Assembly: GCF_950295315.1 (NCBI RefSeq)
Contig: NC_080164.1
Location: 12,865,659-12,929,658, forward strand
Length of the DNA stretch: 64,000 nucleotides
From: Erinaceus europaeus
Taxonomy: Eukaryota > Chordata > Mammalia > Eulipotyphla > Erinaceidae
Reading direction: 5' to 3'
This document shows, piece after piece, positions 19,690 through 29,335 of this stretch. The notes beneath the pieces are model-generated. The model was not told the origin of the DNA and ran no database searches. It was given only the letters and a program-made list of their open reading frames with translations. The first letter of the stretch is position 1. Each line of letters opens with the position of its first letter. The translations under genes were made by a program, and so were the position numbers.

Positions 19690-20755
19690 CTTCCAGGGTT
19701 ATCACTGGGACTCTGTGCCAGCAGTTAAAATCCACTTCTCCTCCAAGTCTCTGATTGTCAGAGAAATGCAAATCAAGACAACAATGAGATATCACTTCAC
19801 TCCTGTGAGAATGTCATACATCAGAAAAGGTAACAGCAGCAAATGCTGGAGAGGGTGTGGGGTCAAAGGAACCCTCCTGCGCTGCTGGTGGGAATGTCAG
19901 TTGGTCCAACCTCTGTGGAGAACAGTCTGGAGAACTCTCAGAAGGCTAGAAATGGACCTATCCTATGACTCTGCAATACCCCTCCTGGGGATATATCCTA
20001 AGGAACCCAACACATCCATCCAAAAAGGTCTGTGTACACATATGTTCTTGGCAGCACAATTTGTAATAGCCAAAACCTGGAAGCAACCCAGGTGTCCAAC
20101 AACAGATGAGTGGCTGAGCAAGTTGTAGTATATATACACAATGGAATACTACTCAGCTGTAAAAATTGGTGGCTTCACCGTTTTCAGCCGATCTTGGATG
20201 GACCTTGAAAAAATCATGTTGAGTGAAATAAGTCAGAAACAGAAGGTTGAATATGGGATGATCTCACTCTCAGGCAGAAGTTGAAAAACAAGATTAGAAA
20301 AGAAAACACAAGTCGAACCTGAAATGGAATTGGAGTATTACACCAAAGTAAAAGACTCTGGGGTGGGTGGGTGGGGGGAATACAGGTCCATGAAAGATGA
20401 TGAATGACATAGTGGGGGTTGTATTGTTAAATGGGAATCTGGGGAATGTTATGCATGTACAAACTATTATATTTACTGTTGAATGTAAAGCATTAATTCC
20501 CAAATAAAGAAATAAATTATTTTTAAAAAATCCACTTCTCCTGCTAGTCAGTTTTTCCCTTTTCTTTTGAGAGAGTGAATTTGAAAGAGGTGGGGGAGAC
20601 AGAGAAGGAAAGAGAAAAACAGACACTTGGAGATCTGCTTCATTGGCTGGTTGTGAAGCATTCCCATTGCAGGTGGAGAGCGGAGGCTGGAATAAGGGAA
20701 TCCTTGTGCAGTTCATGCGATGTGTGCATTTAACCAGGTGCACCTCCCTCCGCCC
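19690..20755 (-). repeat. SINE-A long split by an L1
   Basis: Its 3' module lies at 19690-19742 ('ttccagggttatcactggg') and the rest at 20543-20755 ('agatctgcttcattggctggttgtgaagc'). The L1 at 19743-20526 sits between. Older and more diverged than most SINE-A copies here. Confidence 0.85.
19743..20526 (+). pseudogene. 5'-truncated L1: ORF2 C-terminus and 3' UTR, 16-bp TSD
   Basis: L1 is an autonomous retrotransposon whose ORF2 protein carries endonuclease and reverse transcriptase. Only the last ~140 codons of ORF2 remain: about 19758-20128 translates with typical C-terminal L1 patterns ([20 protein letters not shown], a cysteine-bearing [12 protein letters not shown] segment, TTDEWLSKL). 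A stop follows where other copies continue. The 3' UTR ends in a weak A-rich tail. The duplicated target 'aaaatccacttctcct' at 19727-19742 and 20527-20542 is perfect, so this is a fairly recent target-primed insertion into a SINE-A long. Confidence 0.95.
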
Positions 20756-20964
20756 AGCCCATGTCTTTTTTTCACATGGAGTGTTAGGCCAGACTGTCAG
20801 CACTGTGTGCTGCTCTATGAAACTCAGAGTTCCTGCAGCTCCTTCAATCCTCCATATGCTCAAAGCAAAGATCAGAAACACAGTCTCTTCATGAGTCACA
20901 GGAATTTCTCACACTCTTCCTTAGCGTTTACCCACTTATCCTAGAAATTAGTTTTCTTTTAAAT

Positions 20965-21145
20965 CTTTATATATATATTAGATAGAGAAAGCTGGGAACT
21001 GGGGGGGGGTGGTTAACGAGGGAGACAGAGACACACCTGTCACTCTGCTTCACCACTTGCGAAGCTTTCCACCTGCAGGCAGGATGAGCACCTAGAGCAC
21101 TGTAACTTGTGCGCTCAAATAGGTGCGCCACCACCCAGCACTAGA
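20965..21145 (-). repeat. SINE-B
   Basis: On -, head 'gtgctgggtggtggcgcaccta', B-region near 21115, 'cctgcaggtggaaagcttcgcaag', and a CT-rich end. G-run at 21001-21010. Confidence 0.8.
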
Positions 21146-21524
21146 AATTCTTACAGCTAGTGTCATTTTCAAGACAGACTTTAAGTAAAGAGAACAAAAG
21201 CAACCAGATAACTAGTAACTCCTGATAATGTTTCAGACTATAATAATAGTCTTCTCCAGGTAAGCAGGTTAGAGTCTAACTCAAAGCGTGGTCAGTTCTT
21301 CAGGAAGCATATAGCATCCTCATATGATTTAACATTTCCTCAAATGGGCCCAGGTTTCCAAGTCAAACCTATGACATTTTTTTCACTATGACACAAATGA
21401 CAATAAAGAAAACAAAAGAAATAATGATAATGCTAGAGGCTGGCATGCCTTGTGCATGATTCCCATAGGTTTGATGTCATGTTGAGCACTTAATTTTTGT
21501 AGTCATTTGAAAAAGTGATTTGAT
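21146..21524. other. No recognised feature
   Basis: Unique-looking AT-rich sequence. Confidence 0.4.
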
Positions 21525-21534
21525 AGAGATTTTC

Positions 21535-21880
21535 TTTTTCCTCCAGGGTTATTGCTGGGCTTGGTGCCTGCACCATGAATTCACCGCTCCTGGAGGCCAT
21601 TTTTCCCCCTTTTTGTTGCCCTAGTTGTTGCAGCCTCATTGCGGTTATTATTGCCATCGTTGACGTTGCTTTGTTGTTGGATAGGACAGAGAGAAATGGA
21701 GAGAGGAGGGGAAGACAGAGAGAGAGGGGAGAGAAAGATAGACACCTGCAGACCTGCTTCACCGCCCGTGAAGCGACTCCACTGCAGGTGGGGAGCCGGG
21801 GGCTCGAACCGGGATCCTTACGCAGGTCCCTGCGCTTTGCGCCAAGTGCGCTTAACCCACTGCGCCACCGCCCGACCCCC
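21535..21880 (-). repeat. SINE-A long, well preserved, 10-bp TSD
   Basis: Full copy with 3' module ('ggcctccaggagcggtgaattc' on -), tail, body, B-box 'ggttcgagcccccgg' and head 'gggggtcgggcggtggcgcag' at 21880. TSD 'agagatttt' at 21525-21533 and 21881-21889. Its CpG sites are largely intact, which marks it as young. Confidence 0.96.
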
Positions 21881-22255
21881 AGAGATTTTTCAAGATGATA
21901 AAATGTCAGTGGTATAGTTTCATACCAATCCCAACACCAAAGTTTTGTGCCCCCACAACCAACACAATTCTCCCAAGCTCTTGGAATTGGTTAACTATCG
22001 TGTTTGTTTTTGCAAGCTCATAAATTTCAGTTTTGTATATTCCACATATGAGTGAACCTTCAGGTCATTTTCTCTTACTTTCTTACTTCACTAAGTGTAA
22101 TTACCTCTAGTTCCACTGAAATTTTCCCAAATGTCATATTTATGTAAATTACTGAGTAGTACTTCATTGAGACTATGCTCCATAACTTCTTAATCCAGTT
22201 ATAAACTTATGGGCAGTTAGGTAGCTTCCATGATTTGACTATAATAATGTAACTA
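21881..22255. other. No recognised feature
   Basis: AT-rich unique-looking sequence, possibly an eroded L1 3' region; not recognisable with confidence. Confidence 0.35.
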
Positions 22256-22571
22256 TGGGGGGGTGAGTGGTAGTACAATGGGTTAAGTGCACATGGTACA
22301 AAGCACAAGGGTCCTGGTTCGAGCCCTGGCTCCCCATCTGTGGGGGGAGGGGGGAGAGTCACTTCATGGGCAGTGAAGCAGGTCTGCAGGTATCTACCTT
22401 TCTCTCCCCCCCTGTTTTTCCCTTCCTTTCTCTATTTATCTCTGTCCTATGCAAAAATAGCAATAGCAACAATAACAACAACAAAAATAGCAACAAAAAT
22501 GGGGAAAATGGCCTTCAGAAGCAGTGGATTCATAGTTCAGGCACTGAGTCCCAGCTATAGCCTTGGAGGCA

Positions 22572-22624
<53 letters not shown>

Positions 22625-22626
22625 AA
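22256..22626 (+). repeat. SINE-A long with (AAT)n tail
   Basis: Head 'gggtgagtggtagtacaatggg', B-box 'ggttcgagccctggctcccc', CAA/TAA tract, 3' module 'aatggccttcagaagcagtgg...ttggagg', then (AAT)n at 22573-22623, an expanded A-rich tail. Confidence 0.93.
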
Positions 22627-22729
22627 CTATGAGCAAGGGGAGAATGAGAACTCCTACTGAATTAGTATTGTGAAGTATTTTGGAGAATGCCTAACAGTGA
22701 TATTGTTGGTTCATGCTGAGCACTGAGAT

Positions 22730-22890
22730 TTTCAATGAATATTCTCATTTATTATATCAAGGTGTCAATTAGAAGGTAGATAGCACCATCTCTATTATAC
22801 AGATGAGGAAATGACAGTAGACGAAATGTTCTGTCAAGATCAAACCTACCTAGAGTATGACAGATCTAGGATAAAGACTGCGTTAAAATT
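22730..22890 (-). repeat. MIR-like element
   Basis: 'tctattatacagatgaggaaatgacagtag' is the reverse complement of the MIR 3' motif. Flanks fit loosely. Confidence 0.65.
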
Positions 22891-23094
22891 CTTCCATTCC
22901 TCCTCCTCCTCCTCCTCCTTCTCTTTCACCTTCTATTTTTTCTTCTCATCACTGGGGCTTCACCACTCTGGACTCACTTTTTCAGATAGAGGAGTGTGAG
23001 AGTGGGAAAGGTTCTATGGCACAAAAACTTCCCCCAGTGCTGTGGTGTCCAGAAAGGAAGCAGGGTCAGGTGCGTGACAAAGCAGGTGCAAGGT

Positions 23095-23275
23095 CCTTGC
23101 AAAACAAACAAATAAATAAATAAATAAATAAATAAATAAATGTGTTTTGAGAGAGACAGACAGAGATCAAAACACTTCATAGCTCTGGCATGTGCTGTTT
23201 GAGGAACTGAACCCAAGGTGCAAGGCATGCAAGTCTTAGTCTCTACCCACAGAGAGAAGCCTGGTCAGTTGTATC
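23095..23275 (-). repeat. SINE-C with (AAAT)n
   Basis: An (AAAT)n run at 23108-23142 is followed on - by 'gcacatgccagagctatgaag' and 'ggttcagttcctcaaac', the SINE-C body and B-box. Confidence 0.7.
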
Positions 23276-23329
23276 ACTGATATATTGATCACATAAACCC
23301 TAATCAAATTATTTTACATGTGTTTTACT

Positions 23330-23387
23330 TATTCATTTATTTAGCGTAGATAGAGTGCAATTGAGAAGAGAGATAGAGAAAGAGAGA

Positions 23388-23435
<48 letters not shown>

Positions 23436-23570
23436 AGCATGGTTTCATCAATCATGAAGCTCCCCTTCCACCTTTCCACCTGCAGGTGAGGACCAGAGGT
23501 CTGAACCCAGGTTCCTGAGCATTATAACATGTGCTCTTCAGAGTTGTTCCACCACTCAGCCTCCACCCCT
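23330..23570 (-). repeat. SINE-B with (AG)n
   Basis: On -: 'ggctgagtggtggaacaactctg', B-box 'gggttcagacctctgg', 'cacctgcaggtgg', and a (CT)n expansion at 23392-23430. Confidence 0.85.
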
Positions 23571-23849
23571 CATCAAATTCTAATGTTGCCACAACAGTGT
23601 TGAAAATAAATATAAATAAATAAATAAAGGCAGTCCAATCTGCCTAAACTATTCCACTGCTTTCTTGTATTGAATTCTGTTTCTGATTTCATTACATTTT
23701 CTAAACTCTCAAGATCATATATAACCCAACCAGACCACAGAGGGATTTAAGATAAGGTGAATGGAATTCAGAACATAATTATGTGAAATAAAATCTTAAG
23801 TTCTACCAATATGTTAATATAGGACCTTTTAGAGTTGAGCAGTCTGTGT

Positions 23850-24045
23850 TGCTATTATACTCCATCACTTACTGTGGGGCTTATGTTCTTAAGCCTCCAC
23901 AGCTGTAAAATGTAGTAACAATGGTATCTATAACATTGAGAAGTTCTGTGTTTTGAAATAAATGCTCCATACAGAGCACTTGACAGAACGAGAGGTACAT
24001 AGTAATTGCTCAGTAGTAATGAAATAGTTATAATTGGAATATATC
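23850..24045 (+). repeat. MIR
   Basis: 'ccatcacttactgtggggctt...ttcttaagcctccacagctgtaaaatg' and 'agagcacttgacagaacgagaggtacatagtaattgctcagtag' follow the MIR consensus from core to 3' end. Confidence 0.8.
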
Positions 24046-24349
24046 ATCATCAAATTACAATAAATTCTCCCACTTTGAAAAGTCTATTGGAAGTATTTTA
24101 CCTTCCATGAAATTAGAAAAAGTGACTTCACTGACAAAACCACCCCTTTTTATAAATAAATATAAAGCAATAAAAATGAATTATCACAAGTCAGAACTGA
24201 GAGGTGCCCTGATTGCTCTCTCCTGTCTCCCATTAAAATAAATAAAATATTTACTCTCCTCAAAAAAAAAAAGAAAGAAAAGTGACTTCACAATCTAGAA
24301 ATCATAAAATGAATCCATGGCAGGATTTTACTCTTAAATTTCGTAAATG

Positions 24350-24625
24350 AGGGGACCAGGCAGTGCTGTAACCAGTTTAAAGAACATAGTACAAAGCTGG
24401 AAGACCTGTGCAAGGATCCCAGTTCAAATACATGGCGCCCCACCTGCAAGGGGGTGACTACATAAGTTGTGAAGCAGGTCTTCAGGTGTGTCTATCTTTT
24501 TTCCTCACTATCTTCCTCTCCTCTCTCAATTTCCCTCAGTTCTATTAAGAAAAAAATAGCCACACAGAGCAATGACTTCATAGTGTAGGCACTTAGCTCC
24601 AGAGATAACCCAGGAGGTAAAGAAA
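24350..24625 (+). repeat. SINE-A long
   Basis: Head 'ggggaccaggcagtgctgtaacc', B-box 'agttcaaatacatgg', 'gtgaagcaggtcttcaggtg', and 3' module 'cagagcaatgacttcatagtgtagg...gagataacccaggagg'. Moderately diverged. Confidence 0.85.
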
Positions 24626-24676
24626 AAAAAAATCATAGTTGACTGTGAAATTCTTACACATAAGATTCTGTAACGG

Positions 24677-26035
24677 GCTTGATGTAATTCCACTGGTTTA
24701 TTTTTGTTTTTGTCTTTCTTGCAATTGGATTTGTGTCATTGAAGACACCTATAAAGCACAGTTGGAACAGAGTTCTGCCAATATTATCCTCCATATGTCA
24801 GCTAGCTTCTGATCTAACATCCAAGTTCTTGATGTATTTAGAATTTACTTGTGTGTGTGGTTAAATATAATGGTTCAGTTTCATCCTTCTGCACATTTCA
24901 ATCCAATTTTCCCAACACCCTTTGTTGAAGAAACGTGTCATTTCCCATTTAATAGGTTGGGCCCCCTTGTAAAAAATTAGATGTCCATAGGTGTGGGCCT
25001 TACTTATGGGCTCTCAATTCTGTACCACTAGTCAGTAATTCTATTTTTGTTATAGTACCAAACAGTTTTTATTATAATGGCCCTATAGTATAGTTTGAGA
25101 TCTGAGAGTGTGATGCCTCCAGTGCTGTCTTTTTTTTTTTTTTCCCTCAAGACTGCTTTGGGGATTCTAGATATTTTCTGGTACTGGATAAATATTTCTA
25201 GATTTAGTCCTATGCTCTTAAAGAAATTGGGTGGTACCCTTGTGGATACTGTATTAAATTTGTATATGGCTCTGTGTAGAATAACATTTTGATGATGTTC
25301 ACTCTTAAAATCCATGGGCATGGTATATCAGTTCACTTTCTGATATCTTATATTTCCTTGAGTAATGACTCATATTTTCAATCTACAAGTCTTTCAATTC
25401 TGATAAGTTTACTCCTAGATGTTTTATTGTTTTATCTGCCATACGACTGAATAGGAATGACTTCTGTATTTCTTCTGAATTTGTGTTTGCGTGAAGAAAT
25501 GCTATAGACTTGTGTATGTTAATTTTATAGCCTGACACCTTACTATATTGCTTGATAATTTCCAGGAGATCCCTGCTGGATTCTTTACTCATTTCTATTT
25601 ATACTGTCACATCAACTGCATATAGTGACATTTTAACTTCCTCTATTCCAATCTGTATCCCTTTAATTCCTTGTTCTTGCCTAATTGCTAAGTCAAGGAT
25701 TATTATTGAATGTTAACAGAAACAGTAGGCAGTCTTGCCCAGTACCTGATCTAAGTGGGAAGACTTTCAGTTTCTCACAGCTGAGTATGTGGACTACATT
25801 AGATTAAGAAATTCTCCATCTATTCCCATTTTTGTAGTGGTTTGATCATGAAGGGATATTGGATTTTGTCAAAGATGTTCTCTGCATCTGCTGAGATAAT
25901 CATATGGTTTTTGGATTTTCTATTGCTGATGTGGTAGATCACATTTATTGACTTATGAATATTGAACCAGCTTTGTATTTATGCAATAAATGACACTTGG
26001 CCATGATGCACAATAATTTTAACACAGTGGTTGGC
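24677..26035 (-). pseudogene. Inverted 5' segment of a twin-primed L1 (ORF2 RT region)
   Basis: Read on -, it encodes pieces of L1 ORF2 from the reverse transcriptase domain onward: SRDLLEIIKQYSKVSGYKIN (about 25390-25590) and AIYKFNTVSTRVPPNFF with TGGITLSDLKLYYRAIIIKT (about 25030-25320). Several frameshifts and stops are present, and the catalytic YADD region is altered (AVD). The - strand segment ends at 24677 in '...NYIK', and the + strand sequence at 26036 resumes with LNKLKAFVHQKK, the next residues in L1. The two halves are therefore one element with an inverted 5' part. Confidence 0.92.
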
Positions 26036-27080
26036 TAGATTTTTGTTCAATAAGCTGAAAGCTTTTGTACATCAAAAGAAACCACCACCCATAGATAGTT
26101 CTTACAGAATGGAAGATCACTATAGCCATACATCAGTTAAAAAGTTAATAAGCAAAATATATAAAGAGGTCACCAAATTCAGCAAGAATAACAACCACCA
26201 CCACAAAACAAAACAAGTGACCCTATCCAAAAGTGGGAAGAGGATATAAATAACATATTCACCAAGGAGACCCAAAATGTCAACAAACATATGAAAAATG
26301 CTCCAAGTCACTGGTTGTCAGAGTAATGCAAATGAAGACAACAAATGAACATCACTTTACTCCTGTGAGAATGTCAGACATCAGAAATGATAGTAACAAC
26401 AAATATTGGAATGATTTCTTGGGTAAGGGAGCCCTCCTACACTGCTGGTGGGAATGTAAATTGGTCCAAACCCTGTAGAAATCAGTCTAGAGAACTTTTA
26501 GAAGACTTGAAATGAACCTATCCTATGACCCTGCAATTCTTCTTCTGAGGATATATCCTAAGGAAACAAACAGACCCATCCAAAAAGACTAGTGTATAAC
26601 TATTTTCATAGCAGGACAATTTGTAATAGCAAAACCTGGAAACAACCCAGGTGTCCAACAACAGATGAGGGGTTGAGTAAGTTGTGGTAAATATACACAG
26701 TTGAATACTACTCAGGTACAAAGAATGATAAATTCATTTTCTTTGCCTCATCTTTGATGGAGCTTGAAAGAATTATGTTCAGTGAAATAAGTCAGAAAGA
26801 GAAGGATGGATCTGGAATGATCTCACTTTTGGACAGAAGTTGTGAAGTAACAGAAAGGGGAAACACATAGAACATAGAACTTGGACGTATTGCACAAAAG
26901 TGAAGGACATGGGGGTGGCTCTCAGGTCCTGGTACATGATGGTGGGGGAGGACCTAGTCTGGGGGTGAGAGTAGTTTTAGAAAACTGAGAAATTTTACAC
27001 ATACAGCAAATGTATTTACTTTAAGCCATTAAATGTATTTACTTTAAGCCATTAATTCCCCCAATAAAAATGAAAAAGAA
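26036..27080 (+). pseudogene. 3' segment of the twin-primed L1
   Basis: Contains the ORF2 C-terminal region with disruptions, and a 3' UTR ending in 'caataaaaatgaaaaagaaaaa'. A 22-base tandem duplication, 'aaatgtatttactttaagccat', sits in the 3' UTR at 27009-27052. I could not identify a clear TSD; the A-rich end abuts another L1 fragment. Confidence 0.9.
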
Positions 27081-27084
27081 AAAA

Positions 27085-27619
27085 GCTCAAAGTCAATGAC
27101 AATCTGAGAAATGCAAGTAAAAACAACAGTGAGATACCACTTTACAGCTGTAAGAAAGTCAGTCAGAAATATCAACTGTTGGAGGGGAAAGGAACTCTTG
27201 TACACTTCTGGTGGGAATGTAAACTGGTCTGATCCCTGTGCAAAACAGTCTGGAGATCTATAAGACTCCTAGAAATGAACCTACCTTTTGATCAGGCAAT
27301 CTCTCTCCTGGGGGTATATGCAAAAGAAACAAAGACACCTATTCAAAGAGATTTCTGCAAATCTATGTTCACAGTAGCACAAACTGTAATAGCCCATACT
27401 TGGAAGTAACCCAGATATCCAACAGCAGATGAGTGGCTAAGAAAGTTATACAATGGGATATTCTACAGCTGTTAGATGGGATGACATCATCTTCTTTGTC
27501 CTATCTTGGAGAGAAATTGAAGTATTATGATGACTGAAGTAAGCCAAAAAGAGAAGGACCAATACCAAATGATCTCACTCACAGAAAACTTAAGAAGGAA
27601 TTACAGTAGGGGAAAACAC
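27085..27619 (+). pseudogene. Older L1, 3' part, interrupted by LTR
   Basis: Starts within the ORF2 C-terminus ('tgagaaatgcaagtaaaaacaac'), continues into the 3' UTR to 27619, then is broken by the solo LTR at 27626-29077 and resumes at 29084-29335 with 'gttctactgtatgatgggg' and a weak A-rich end. It is more diverged than the L1s at 19743 and 26036, so it is the oldest layer of this nest. Confidence 0.9.
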
Positions 27620-27783
27620 ATAAGGTGTTGAATAGTATGCCAGCTCCCCCTGGCTTCTGCTTAACACTATTCTATTTACATAACCACTGTTAACAAGCAC
27701 CACCCTCCCTCCAGGGCACTGGTGGTTCAGTGATAGGATTCTCGCCAGCTCCGCTCCCTCCTTGTCACACTCTGATTTTCACC

Positions 27784-28806
27784 TTCTTCTAGCATTTGCC
27801 CTTCTTCCTTAGCCAGTCTACAGCGTCAGGTTGAGCCTGATGTAAAGTTTCGAGACCTCCTTTGAATCTGGAGAGGTGGCAGTCGTTGACTATGTGGGTC
27901 ATAGTCTGTCTGGAGCCGCAGGGGCAGTTTGGGTCATCTCTGGCTCCCCAGCGATGGAACATAGCGGCGCAATGGCCATGGCCTGTTGGATAGCGATTGA
28001 GGAGGGCCCAATCATAACATGCTAGGTCAAAGCCGGGTTTACGCTTGCAGGGGTCTGTGATGAGGTGTTTGTTCTTTACCTCAGCTGACTGCCAACTCTG
28101 TTTCCAAGAGTCTGGAACAGAGAAGTTCAGTGTAGGTGTAGGGGACCAGATTGGGTGACGAGACGTCAAGCATTGGACAGGGTGGGCAAAGATATCCGCG
28201 TATATTGGCAGGTCCGGTCGAGCGTAGACGTGGGAAATGAACTTAGATGATGCCGCATCCCGACGAATGTCTGGCGGGGCAATGTTGCTAAGAACTGGCA
28301 GCCATGGAACCGGGGTGGAATGGATGGTTCCAGAAATTATCCTCATGGAGGAATATAATTTGGAATTGACCAAGTGGACATGGGGGCTACGGAACCATAC
28401 TGGGGCACAGTATTCTGCAGTGGAATAGCATAATCCCAGAGATGATGATCGTAGTGTGGAAGCGCTCGCGTCCCATGAGGAGCTGGCCAGTCTTGCAATG
28501 ATGTTATTCCTCGCGCCCACCTTTGCTGCAGTTTTTATGAGATGTTCGTGAAATGACAGAGTACGATCGAGAGTAACGCCAAGATAGACTGGCTGGGCTT
28601 CATGCCGGATTCTCGTATCGCCAAGCTGCACATTAAGCTCACGCGAGGCCGAGGCATGGTGTAGATGGAAAACAGATGATTCCGTTTTTTGCAGTGCTAG
28701 GGATTAGTCACCATTTTTTACAGTAATCAGATATCAGAGACATGTCTTTCGTGAGTGTTTCCTCGAGGATGTCGAACTTGGATGCCTGAGTTGCACAGCA
28801 GATGTC
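27784..28806 (-). mobile_element. 5'-truncated non-LTR retrotransposon of invertebrate type
   Basis: A 1,023-bp insertion in an LTR with a perfect 9-bp TSD 'attttcacc' at 27775-27783 and 28807-28815. On -, it opens with D-I-C-C-A-T-Q, the residues expected just after the reverse transcriptase YAD(D) motif, and runs to the end of the coding region. Its 3' end is TAG plus 'aagaa', with essentially no 3' UTR and no polyA, unlike L1. It is dense in CpG (about 40 by eye), unlike its surroundings. Sequence patterns match Jockey/CR1/I-like elements I know from arthropods, molluscs and cnidarians, not any mammalian LINE I recognise (not L1, L2, CR1/L3 or BovB). The clade is not certain. Confidence 0.88.
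27789..28631 (-). pseudogene. C-terminal half of reverse transcriptase polyprotein, 280 codons open
   Basis: The open part starts at a GTG-position codon by convention only; homology continues upstream to 28806. Landmarks: YLGVTLDRTLSFHEHL (about residues 16-31), a block typical of the RT thumb/connection; TAEYCAPVW (about 71-79); PWLPVLSNIAPPDIRR (about 108-123); and a C-terminal cysteine/histidine motif C-x-C-x7-H-x4-C (in NCPCGSRQTMTHIVNDC, about 234-250), a likely zinc-binding fold found at the ends of many non-LTR elements. It ends DAVDWLRKKGKC. Upstream there is one frameshift in an A6 run (about 28686-28691) and one TGA at a CpG position (about 28709-28711). The catalytic aspartates are missing, so it cannot be an active polymerase. 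280 uninterrupted codons indicate recent insertion. Confidence 0.88.
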
Positions 28807-29083
28807 ATTTTCACCAGTCACTTTTCACTCCACCCTCTCTATATCACATCCTGTTTCCACCCTACTTGGAGAGTATAAAAACAGCTGCTCTTCTGATTAA
28901 AGACACTTGGAAATTGCTTTCCGGCTCCGAGAGTTCCAGAGTGTATCTCCTGCGAAGTTAGTGCGGCACGAGTTCCTGATCCCTCTCCCATGCAGCAGCC
29001 TAGATCGGCTCCAGTTGAGTTCTCTCCAACCCAGAGAGCACTAGCTCGGAAAGAAGTACCCTCAGGCTATCCCGGCAATAAGG

Positions 29084-29335
29084 TGAATCTTGGATTGGAT
29101 GTGGCGGACTGCACCCAAGAAAAGGGCTTTGGGGAAGAAGTGATAGGGATGGGATAGAGGGGATCTGGGGTTCTACTGTATGATGGGGACAAAGGATTTG
29201 ACCTGGGTTGGAGGACTGAATGAGTGTCTTGCAGACATCTAGACACCTATCATGAGGAGATGAGAGATTGTATTTACATGTCAGGAATGGCTTTATAACT
29301 CATTAACAGCCACCCCACACCACAATAAAGTAGAG
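29084..29335 (+). repeat. Older L1 3' UTR, continuation
   Basis: Second part of the L1 begun at 27085, resuming directly after the LTR target duplication. Ends 'cacaataaagtagagaaaaaa'. Confidence 0.85.

Larger units (their letters stand above)
27626..29077 (+). mobile_element. Solo LTR holding a nested retrotransposon, 6-bp TSD
   Basis: Outer parts 27626-27783 and 28816-29077 add to about 420 bp. It begins TGTTGAATAGTATGCC and ends CCCGGCA. 'ataagg' flanks it at 27620-27625 and 29078-29083, inside L1. U3 resembles the LTR at 5131-5552 ('ctccagggcactggtggttcag'), but R-U5 resembles the LTR at 33480-33845 ('gttgagttctctccaaccca'). The U3 site 'tgattttcaccagtcactt', intact at 5131-5552, is split here by the 1.02-kb insertion. 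Confidence 0.96.

Noticed and set aside
27784..28806. Assembly contamination from a parasite
   Set aside because: The fragment sits inside a host LTR and is bracketed by a 9-bp duplication of LTR sequence, which a contaminating contig would not show.
27784..28806. BovB or mammalian L2/CR1 remnant
   Set aside because: Terminal motifs, the absence of a 3' UTR and the preserved frame do not fit what I know of these families; a database search is still needed to settle it.
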